Shown piece by piece: positions 1 to 5,478 of a DNA stretch of 7,052 nucleotides. The notes under the pieces are model-generated. The model saw nothing but the letters and a program-made list of their open reading frames with translations. It was not told the origin of the DNA and made no database searches. Position 1 is the first letter of the stretch. Each line of letters opens with the position of its first letter. Source of the stretch: Candidatus Lindowiibacteriota bacterium (GTDB taxonomy: Bacteria; Lindowbacteria; 2-12-FULL-62-27); NCBI GenBank assembly GCA_023249255.1, contig JAHFCY010000178.1, positions 1 to 7,052 of the forward strand, given 5' to 3'. Made by a program: the position numbers and the translations under genes.

Positions 1-1260
1 ATCGTACACCGGAGCTTGCTGTTTCACATGCGTCGTCTGCGGAATCCGCTCGTTCGGATAAAACGCGAGCGTACATCCGCTCGCACATCCCGGCGTCGAC
101 GACGGAATGTACATCCAGAATCCAGCCCACGGCTTCAACTGGACGGTCGTGTCGTAGGTGGTGAAACTGCCGGACACGGCTGTCGACGGCCCGAAAATGT
201 ATCCGCCGCCCGCGGACTCTTTGCGCCAGTATAATTTCGTGTGATAGTTCGACGTGTCGAGCGACCCCATCGGCACGGCATGGAGAGATGTGTCGGCCGC
301 GTTCGTGTCGAGCCGCACGTCGAGGTTCCAGTCGATGTAATGCTCGCAGGGATTGCCGATCATGTTCCAGCCCTTGTAGACCCGTATCTGGTGCGGCGAA
401 TCCGAGGGCGAATAGCCGGCGGACAACCCGATTGCCGCGTTCGACCCTTTCATCAGGGCCCAATACGCCCGGCCCGCTTCGAAATTGCCGAATGAACCGG
501 CGGCGGAGTTGTTCGGCGATGCCTGGCCCGAGGGCGATTTATATTGAGAGAATGACGCGACGGCCGGCGCGTTGGGATCCCACCAGTAAACGATCATGCT
601 TCCAAGCCCCGCAGAACCGTTCACGGCGAGACCGTTCACACCCGAAGCCGGTTTCTCAAGCGGCGAGAACATCGTCCACTTGTCGGCGGGGACCGCCCGC
701 CTGTCCGTGTAGATGACGATGTGTTCATCGGTGCCGCGTCCGCTGGAGAGTGACGCCGTGATGACATACACGCCCTCTCCGCTTGACAGCGTCAGAGTCT
801 CGGTCACGCGTCCGTTGGCGTCGGAGGTTTCCGAGCCGGATCCGATCGATGAGCCTTCATATTCGATGTGAAAATTGACATCGGCGCCGGATGCCATGTC
901 GCCGGCGCGGGAGTCTTTCACATCGAGCAGGATGAGGACGGAATCTCCGTTGGAGATGACATCGTGCCGGCTGCTGATTAGAATGATTGAATCGCCGGAT
1001 TTGGATGCGGCGGCGGAAGAAGCATTGCGCTGTCGGAGAAATCCCATCTTGAGCGTGTACGACGCGCTGGAAGAAGTGTCCGTTCCCTGCTGGCCGACGG
1101 ATGAGTGGAGGATATAACCGGTCGATGATGATGTATCTCCGCCGGTGGAGATGACGTCAGCCGGCAATTTGTAATTGACTGAAGTGATAAGAGCATATGC
1201 CAGGATGGACATCAACACGATACCTACGAACGCGGCCACCACAACTCGGTTTCGGTTCAT
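1..1260 (-). CDS. Secreted modular protein with Ig-like domain, 3' end outside window (partial)
   Basis: The frame is open from an ATG at 1260 to the window edge, giving 420 codons without a stop. The start is supported by AAGGGA six bases upstream. Residues 1-28 form a signal peptide or anchor: basic NRNR, a long hydrophobic stretch, and a possible AYA cleavage site at 21-23. Residues 35-75 hold a D-x4-GG...SSS...Y-x-L...S-x-GQ...S-x-SY-x-L-x-x-GF pattern that I know from many predicted exported proteins. Residues 92-185 look like a bacterial Ig-like fold of the invasin type (DANG turn near 147-150, then alternating strands). The rest is rich in W, G, S and N, with GWNMIGNP and WAGFWMY motifs, and has Cys in PGCASGC near the visible end. 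The role is unknown; a cell-surface or extracellular structural protein is inferred. It lies 276 bases downstream of the respiratory operon and is probably separate from it. Confidence 0.8.
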   Translation of the reverse strand, partial: MNRNRVVVAAFVGIVLMSILAYALITSVNYKLPADVISTGGDTSSSTGYILHSSVGQQGTDTSSSASYTLKMGFLRQRNASSAAASKSGDSIILISSRHDVISNGDSVLILLDVKDSRAGDMASGADVNFHIEYEGSSIGSGSETSDANGRVTETLTLSSGEGVYVITASLSSGRGTDEHIVIYTDRRAVPADKWTMFSPLEKPASGVNGLAVNGSAGLGSMIVYWWDPNAPAVASFSQYKSPSGQASPNNSAAGSFGNFEAGRAYWALMKGSNAAIGLSAGYSPSDSPHQIRVYKGWNMIGNPCEHYIDWNLDVRLDTNAADTSLHAVPMGSLDTSNYHTKLYWRKESAGGGYIFGPSTAVSGSFTTYDTTVQLKPWAGFWMYIPSSTPGCASGCTLAFYPNERIPQTTHVKQQAPVYD

Positions 1261-1266
1261 TGGCGA

Positions 1267-1272
1267 TCCCTT
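1267..1272 (-). promoter_or_regulatory. Ribosome binding site of the secreted protein gene
   Basis: On the minus strand AAGGGA lies six bases before the ATG at 1260, a good Shine-Dalgarno match at good spacing. It fixes the start of the secreted protein, placing a basic n-region directly before the hydrophobic core. I found no convincing -10/-35 pair for this gene in 1261-1536. A TTGACA at 1515-1520 (minus) has no acceptable -10 at 16-18 bases. Confidence 0.6.
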
Positions 1273-1416
1273 CGAAATACAGAAGTCATAACGTCAGACA
1301 AGAACCCAAAACAAGCCCGGCCCGTGTAAATCGTATGCGAGTCTACGTTACCGAACGATCAGTGTTCACCTGCGAAGGACATAAATCAATCCAATGAAAA
1401 CATGTATTTTTAGTGA

Positions 1417-1442
1417 AAAATTCGCCTTCTATCACGAATTTT
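1417..1442. terminator. AT-rich perfect inverted repeat, possible weak terminator or operator
   Basis: AAAATTCG (1417-1424) and CGAATTTT (1435-1442) are perfect reverse complements separated by a 10-base loop. On the minus strand the stem ends in a T run (CGAATTTTT), as a rho-independent terminator would, and it lies about 95 bases after the stop of the CydA-cytochrome c gene. The stem has only two G:C pairs, so as a terminator it would be weak. It could instead be a protein-binding palindrome upstream of the secreted protein gene. It is the only clear secondary-structure signal in this gap. Confidence 0.35.
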
Positions 1443-1536
1443 ACGTGCCGGCGGATCGGAGATGCCCACGGGGATGTAAGGAATTTTGATTTTGCATGGC
1501 CGTCTTGCATTGATTGTCAAACCGTAATTCTGCGAA

Positions 1537-2859
1537 TCAATGTGACGCCGGCGCGGCCGCGACCTCCATGCCGAGATAATGCGCGAGCGACGCCAGTTCC
1601 GTGTCGGAGCCGACAACGGGGGGCATGATGTGGCGGTAGGGATTTTTGTCGCCGGGGCGCATGATGCGCAGGAGGTTCAGGATTGATTTCTCGTCCCGGC
1701 CTTTCAGAAATTCCCGGAGGGGGCGATAGCCGTCCAGCGTGTGGCAACTTCGGCATTCCGTGCGAAACATCGCTTCGCCGTCGCTTTCGCCGGCGCGGCG
1801 CCAGTGAATCTTCGGCACGATCGGTCTTTCCGCGTCTTCCATCGTCTGCGCGTCAGCGGCCAGTACGCCGTTGGAGTACATCACCTGCCCGATGACATAC
1901 GGCTTGCGCAGGACTTCGCGCGTCCACTCGCCGGCTCCGGTCACAAAAAGCGCCGACAGCATCAAAAATACGATCTTGCCCGTCGTGAATTCATCCGGGT
2001 TTGCGTAGGCGCCGAAGTAAATCATCAATCCCATCGTGCAGGTGAAGAAAACCGTGAGCATCGATATCCGGGTGAGGATCGCGAGGTTTCCGCGCGCAAA
2101 TCCCGACACGCCGCTGTAGAGCATCGCCTGCTGGGCTTCCGGGAGTTTGAAATAATACCAGGCCATCCCGAAAATCATGAGGACAAACGTCGGAATAAAC
2201 CACCGTGCGGAATATTGCAGCATGTGCGTCCGCATGCCGTGCGTCTTGGGCATCCGCGACGCGGTGATCAGGCCGTAGAGGCCGGCCAATGCGAGGCACA
2301 CGAGAAATCGCATCATGAGCGACGGCCAGTAGGTCGGGTTGAACATCCCCGACCAGAAACTGTGGTCCTGGACCCAGTTTCCCGGCGACAGCATGAACGT
2401 CAAAATGCCGTTGATCGTCACCAGCGTCATGAGAGACGTGAACATGTAGGCCCAGCCGACCATCATGTGGGTACGGGGCGAGAGCGTCTTCCAGCCGTAA
2501 TAGTAGACGACGAGCGAAAGAACTTCGAGGAAAAACCAGACCCATTCGATGGTCCAGGCAAGAACGAAATTTCGAATGAGAAACGCCGTGGCGTCCGGAT
2601 TCACCAGACCAATCGCAAACCAGATGCCGATGCCGAACATCGCGCCGACGACGGACGTGAGGATCACAAAAAATCTGGAATGCGCGTGGCAGTACTCGAG
2701 CATCTCGGCATCTCCCCGCTTTCGGGCGAGATACTCCGTCACCGGCAAAAAGACTCCGCCGCCGACCGCAAATTGCGAAATGAACACGTGGCTGACAGCA
2801 ATGAGACCAATCACCCCGGGCCCGCCGACTCCCTCGATCACCCACTGCGGATAATTCAT
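1537..2859 (-). CDS. CydA-like (cytochrome bd superfamily) subunit with fused C-terminal cytochrome c
   Basis: This 440-residue protein has about eight transmembrane helices (14-40, 63-86, 95-121, 132-157, 179-200, 218-237, 259-283, 294-312) and a soluble tail. Helix 1 carries H24, matching the haem-ligand His19 of E. coli CydA. Helix 3 has E105 and E112 in an IE...FFLE block like the Glu99/Glu107 region. GEWTREVLRKPY (310-321) resembles the conserved helix-8 Glu/Arg region around Glu445 and Arg448. The loop between helices 6 and 7 is only about 20 residues, so the quinol-binding Q-loop is absent. Helix 9 is also absent. The tail has one c-type haem site, CRSCH (369-373), with M412 in an MPP motif as probable sixth ligand. 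The ATG at 2859 overlaps the cytochrome b stop as ATGA; the frame stays open upstream only inside the cytochrome b gene. Role inferred: terminal haem subunit taking electrons via its own cytochrome c, probably to O2. Confidence 0.85.
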   Translation of the reverse strand: MNYPQWVIEGVGGPGVIGLIAVSHVFISQFAVGGGVFLPVTEYLARKRGDAEMLEYCHAHSRFFVILTSVVGAMFGIGIWFAIGLVNPDATAFLIRNFVLAWTIEWVWFFLEVLSLVVYYYGWKTLSPRTHMMVGWAYMFTSLMTLVTINGILTFMLSPGNWVQDHSFWSGMFNPTYWPSLMMRFLVCLALAGLYGLITASRMPKTHGMRTHMLQYSARWFIPTFVLMIFGMAWYYFKLPEAQQAMLYSGVSGFARGNLAILTRISMLTVFFTCTMGLMIYFGAYANPDEFTTGKIVFLMLSALFVTGAGEWTREVLRKPYVIGQVMYSNGVLAADAQTMEDAERPIVPKIHWRRAGESDGEAMFRTECRSCHTLDGYRPLREFLKGRDEKSILNLLRIMRPGDKNPYRHIMPPVVGSDTELASLAHYLGMEVAAAPASH

Positions 2860-3932
2860 ACCGGTTTTGCCACGTAGCCCCAGATGGTGAAACTGATCAG
2901 CCAGACAATCCCCGCAAATCCGATATAAGCCGCAATTTTGCCGCGGCGGCCCGTCGCTGTTGCCGGATTCCAGATCGGGACGGTGGCCCAGATGGCTCCC
3001 GCAATGCCAAACAGCATATTGCCGAACAACTCGCCATTGATGGGACCAACCTCCGCGGGCATGAGTTTCAGGAGTTGAAACATCGCCATGAAATACCACT
3101 CGGGCTTGATCCCTTTGGGCGCCGGCGCAAGGGGATCGGCCTCACCGCCAAGCGGCCACGGAAATAACGCGGCCAGAACGGCAAGCAAATTCAGCGCGAT
3201 GAGCCAGACGTAGAGATCGCTGAGGATAAAATTCGGGAAAAAAGGCACGCGGCCATACTTGCCGGATTTTTCGATTCCCTCCGGAATTTTGTTGCCGTGA
3301 ATCTGTAGGAAAAAAAGATGAGCGCCCAGAAGCGCCATGAAAATCCACGGGATGATCACGACATGCAAAGCAAACATGCGCTGAATCGTCAGCCCGCCCA
3401 TCCCCGGACCGCCGCGCAGAATGTTCGCCACGTACGATCCGCCGGGGACGGTTTCCATGATCTGAATACCAATTTTTGTCGCGAAAAAGGCCATGTCGTC
3501 CCAGACCAGACAGTAGCCGGTAAATCCCAACCCCATGCAAAGTCCCAGGAGCCCCAGCCCCGTGAACCACGTCAGCTCGCGGGGTTTTTGATAGGCCTTC
3601 ATAAAGTAGACGGAGAACATGTGAATGATGACGGCCACCAGCATGAGGTTCGCCGCCCAGGAATGGATCGAACGGATCAGCCAGCCAAAATCGACTTTCG
3701 TGACGATCCGCAGAACCGATGCGTGACTGCTCTCAAGGCCCGGCTGGTATTGGAACAGAAGCACCATGCCGGTAAAAACAAGGAGGATGAAAAAGAACAG
3801 CGAAATTCCGCCGAAGTAGTACCAGAAATCCTGCTTGTGCTCGGGCACCGTCTTGTGCGCGGAGAGATCCTTGAACGCCTTGACCGGCAATCGCTCCTCG
3901 ACAAACCGGGTGATCCAGTCCTTGATGTTCAT
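2856..3932 (-). CDS. Cytochrome b, b6/subunit-IV fusion type, of a Rieske/cytochrome b complex
   Basis: This 358-residue membrane protein is the quinol-oxidising, proton-translocating subunit of a bc/b6f-like complex. The N-terminal four helices carry the bis-His haem ligands H90/H104 and H190/H205. The second pair is separated by 14 residues, as in b6-type proteins. The C-terminal part adds three helices (about 242-262, 300-318, 332-352) like subunit IV, preceded by the Qo-site motif PEWY at 277-280. It is thus a b6 plus subunit IV fusion. The Cys that binds the extra haem ci in b6 and Firmicutes QcrB is replaced: the YCLGG region reads YYFGG with Y39, so that haem is probably absent. The ATG follows the Rieske stop by three bases with no clear Shine-Dalgarno, suggesting coupled translation. 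The gene ends in an ATGA overlap with the CydA-like gene. Confidence 0.95.
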   Translation of the reverse strand: MNIKDWITRFVEERLPVKAFKDLSAHKTVPEHKQDFWYYFGGISLFFFILLVFTGMVLLFQYQPGLESSHASVLRIVTKVDFGWLIRSIHSWAANLMLVAVIIHMFSVYFMKAYQKPRELTWFTGLGLLGLCMGLGFTGYCLVWDDMAFFATKIGIQIMETVPGGSYVANILRGGPGMGGLTIQRMFALHVVIIPWIFMALLGAHLFFLQIHGNKIPEGIEKSGKYGRVPFFPNFILSDLYVWLIALNLLAVLAALFPWPLGGEADPLAPAPKGIKPEWYFMAMFQLLKLMPAEVGPINGELFGNMLFGIAGAIWATVPIWNPATATGRRGKIAAYIGFAGIVWLISFTIWGYVAKPV

Positions 3933-3935
3933 CGG

Positions 3936-4370
3936 TCAGTTTTTGCTGACATAGAATCCGTCGGCCTTTTCTTCAAGTTTCAACTGCGTCAACGGCGCCG
4001 GCGGCGGGCCGGAGATGTTCGCCCCGGTGCTGGCATCGTAGCGTCCGCCGTGGCATGCGCAGGCGATGCGGTCTTCCTCTTTGCTGTAGTCGACCGTGCA
4101 TCCGAGGTGCATGCACGTCGCCGTGAGCGCGTGAACCGTGCCGTCCATCCGGCGGATGAGGATGCCGGGTTTGGATCCGAATTTGAATATTTTCGATGTC
4201 CCTGGTTCCGGAACCACATTTTTCTCCAACTTGATCTGCGATACTTTCTCCTCCGTCTCTCCCTCGCCGCTCTGCAGGAATTTCACGAGAGGCACAGCGA
4301 GGACCAGTCCGTACAGGCCCGTCACTCCCTTTAACACCCAGTCCAGCCAGTGACGCCGATTCATGTTCAC
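3936..4370 (-). CDS. Rieske [2Fe-2S] iron-sulfur protein
   Basis: This short (144-residue) Rieske protein takes electrons from quinol at the Qo site of the cytochrome b encoded next to it. Residues 4-32 form an N-terminal anchor with a twin-arginine-like start (NRRHWLDW then a hydrophobic helix). That fits Tat export with the cluster domain outside the membrane. The cluster box 1 is CMHLGC (86-91) and box 2 CACHGG (104-109): C86, H88, C104 and H107 should bind the cluster, and C91-C106 should form the stabilising disulfide. GPPPAPL (121-127) is the family's Pro loop. I chose GTG at 4370 because AAGGAGGGG lies upstream at a workable distance (10 bases from AGGAGG) and the GTGA overlaps the previous stop. 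The ATG at 4364 would be 16 bases away and gives a protein two residues shorter. Confidence 0.93.
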   Translation of the reverse strand: MNMNRRHWLDWVLKGVTGLYGLVLAVPLVKFLQSGEGETEEKVSQIKLEKNVVPEPGTSKIFKFGSKPGILIRRMDGTVHALTATCMHLGCTVDYSKEEDRIACACHGGRYDASTGANISGPPPAPLTQLKLEEKADGFYVSKN

Positions 4371-5362
4371 AGCGCAATCCCCTCCTTGCGAACGACACGC
4401 CACAGCCACAGGCCCAGCACGACGAACAACAACAGCGCGCCGTATACGGCCGCGATGACTGAATGCTGGATCCGGATCGGAATGGCCATGAAATTGTGGT
4501 AGTCGCTGATGAGCGCCTCGCGGATGAAGTGCCGCGTCAAAACTTTCGACAGCGCGTCAATCGACAGGGCCGCCATCACGGTCACCGAACACCGGATCTT
4601 GCCGGTCGAATCGACGCCGAATAAACCGACCAGCGTCAAAAGCCCGAACGACAACCATTGGAACATTTTTTGGCTGGTGGAGAGGGGATAACCGATGTGC
4701 GTCATCAGAAGCCCAAACGCGGCGCCGCTGACGAGGATGCCCGCAAAAAAGAATTGACGAAACCGTTCCGTCCAGAGCCAGCCCATCCAGCACAGCGCCG
4801 GCCCGAGGACCCACGCCCAGCGAAGAATGGCCTCCGAACTGCGCGGATAGAGATGCAGGCCGCCGACCGTCTGATAATTTTCGGCCCATCCGCCCGGGTG
4901 GATCATCCACGACATCACGTTCGAATAAATGAAACCGATGGTGAGAATACCGAGCGCCGCGAGTAAACTCGCCCAGCGAGACCAGTCGAGCCGGCTGGTG
5001 TACCGCGCGAAATAGACGAGCCCGTAGGAAGCCATCAGCATGAAAACGACCGACAGCCAGGTCCCGGCCATCATGAGCGACCCCGAATAGAAAAACGAGC
5101 CGTAGAGAGATTGGACAACCAGAAGGGGCGGGATTCCGAAGTTAATCAGAAACGCGACGAGGATCGGCGCGCGCGACAAAACAACCTGCGCGTGGTTGCG
5201 GGAAAGCCCGCCGACCAGCACGCTCGCCAGCGTCGATTGGACCAGGACGAAATGGACGGCAAGCGTAATGAGACCAATGACGAGGAGAAATTGCGGCCAG
5301 ATCGGAAGCGGGATCGGCGGAGCTGCGGGAATGAAAACGCCGCCCGTCACCGCACAACCCAC
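4367..5362 (-). CDS. Nine-helix membrane protein, possible CydA'-like partner subunit
   Basis: This 331-residue first gene of the operon has about nine predicted transmembrane helices (near 23-52, 66-88, 97-120, 131-153, 180-198, 204-222, 233-250, 257-275, 300-324) and a basic C-terminal tail. I do not recognise a named family. By eye it resembles the CydA-like subunit of the same operon. Helix 1 has H37-x4-Q42 (H24-x4-Q29 there), followed by an SR-initiated helix 2. TRHFIR (276-281) after helix 8 matches TREVLR. It lacks equivalents of the helix-3 glutamates and the helix-8 Glu, so it is unlikely to hold the full catalytic site. An accessory paralogue replacing CydB is inferred. The start is uncertain: GTG at 5362 has an in-frame stop seven codons upstream and no good Shine-Dalgarno; GTG at 5350 is an alternative. 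The stop overlaps the Rieske GTG. Confidence 0.75.
   Translation of the reverse strand: MGCAVTGGVFIPAAPPIPLPIWPQFLLVIGLITLAVHFVLVQSTLASVLVGGLSRNHAQVVLSRAPILVAFLINFGIPPLLVVQSLYGSFFYSGSLMMAGTWLSVVFMLMASYGLVYFARYTSRLDWSRWASLLAALGILTIGFIYSNVMSWMIHPGGWAENYQTVGGLHLYPRSSEAILRWAWVLGPALCWMGWLWTERFRQFFFAGILVSGAAFGLLMTHIGYPLSTSQKMFQWLSFGLLTLVGLFGVDSTGKIRCSVTVMAALSIDALSKVLTRHFIREALISDYHNFMAIPIRIQHSVIAAVYGALLLFVVLGLWLWRVVRKEGIAL
4379..4387 (-). promoter_or_regulatory. Strong ribosome binding site of the Rieske gene
   Basis: Minus-strand AAGGAGGGG is the strongest Shine-Dalgarno match in the operon. It lies inside the last codons of the upstream gene. Its AGGAGG core is 10 bases from the GTG at 4370 and 16 from the ATG at 4364, so it favours the GTG start. 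It may make Rieske translation partly independent of the upstream gene. Confidence 0.6.
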
Positions 5363-5407
5363 CCGCAGAGGTTGACACGTTCAGTCTGTACCCGTCGCAT
5401 GCGCCGA

Positions 5408-5436
5408 AACATACCTACAACTCTTCACTATGGCAA
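5408..5436 (-). promoter_or_regulatory. Sigma-70-like promoter of the respiratory operon
   Basis: On the minus strand, TTGCCA (5431-5436, five of six to TTGACA) is followed after exactly 17 bases by TATGTT (5408-5413, four of six to TATAAT). Transcription would begin near 5401 and give a leader of about 38 bases before the GTG at 5362. The leader includes a GCATGC palindrome around its start (5398-5403) but no strong ribosome binding site. Confidence 0.5.
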
Positions 5437-5437
5437 G

Positions 5438-5466
5438 TTGTTTTTTGGAAAATTCGAAAGTATAGT
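5438..5466 (+). promoter_or_regulatory. ndh: Sigma-70-like promoter of the NDH-2 fusion gene, near-leaderless
   Basis: TTGTTT (5438-5443, three of six matches) and TATAGT (5461-5466, five of six) are spaced by 17 bases. A start about seven bases past the -10 would fall near 5473, only some six bases before the ATG at 5479. That would leave almost no leader and fits the lack of a good Shine-Dalgarno there. A second possible -35, TTGACA at 5372-5377, has only a three-of-six TCGCAT -10 at 17 bases and is weaker. Confidence 0.45.
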
Positions 5467-5478
5467 GAGTGCATCGGC

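Larger units (their letters stand above)
1537..5436 (-). other. Four-gene respiratory operon (partner subunit, Rieske, cytochrome b, CydA-cytochrome c)
   Basis: Four minus-strand genes follow one another with junctions of GTGA overlap, three-base gap and ATGA overlap, from a single good promoter at 5408-5436. No internal terminator was seen. Such tight coupling implies fixed-ratio synthesis of one membrane complex. Missing from the set are a separate cytochrome c1 or f and a recognisable CydB; the fused cytochrome c domain and the first gene could fill those places. Co-transcription is inferred from layout. Confidence 0.8.

Noticed and set aside
1492-1520. TTGACA at 1515-1520 (minus) as promoter of the secreted protein gene
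   Set aside because: The hexamer 17 bases downstream is ATGCAA, a very poor -10, and no better one lies at 16 or 18 bases.
1741-2877. Long open frame on the plus strand (378 codons)
   Set aside because: It lies antisense to the CydA-like gene, is rich in Arg, His and Asp with no domain or hydrophobic pattern, and is a codon-bias shadow of that gene.
2860-3099. Upstream extension of the CydA-like frame to 3099
   Set aside because: The added 80 codons lie fully inside the cytochrome b gene in another frame and do not resemble a CydA N-terminus; ATG at 2859 puts H24 in helix 1 as expected.
3318-4334. Long open frame on the plus strand (338 codons)
   Set aside because: It is antisense to cytochrome b and Rieske, whose motifs are unambiguous; its composition is shadow-like.
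4371-4409. Extension of the Rieske start to an ATG at 4409
   Set aside because: It would overlap the upstream gene by 43 bases and place non-signal residues before the RR motif; the Shine-Dalgarno at 4379-4387 would then lie inside the gene.
5372-5384. TTGACACGTTCAG as a possible FNR/CRP-family operator
   Set aside because: The half-sites TGA and TCA are five bases apart rather than six and the outer bases do not match, so it does not fit the consensus.
5347-5400. Short minus-strand frame (ATG at 5400, 17 codons) whose stop overlaps the alternative GTG at 5350
   Set aside because: It could be a leader peptide coupled to the first operon gene, but a frame this short is expected by chance and has no ribosome binding site.
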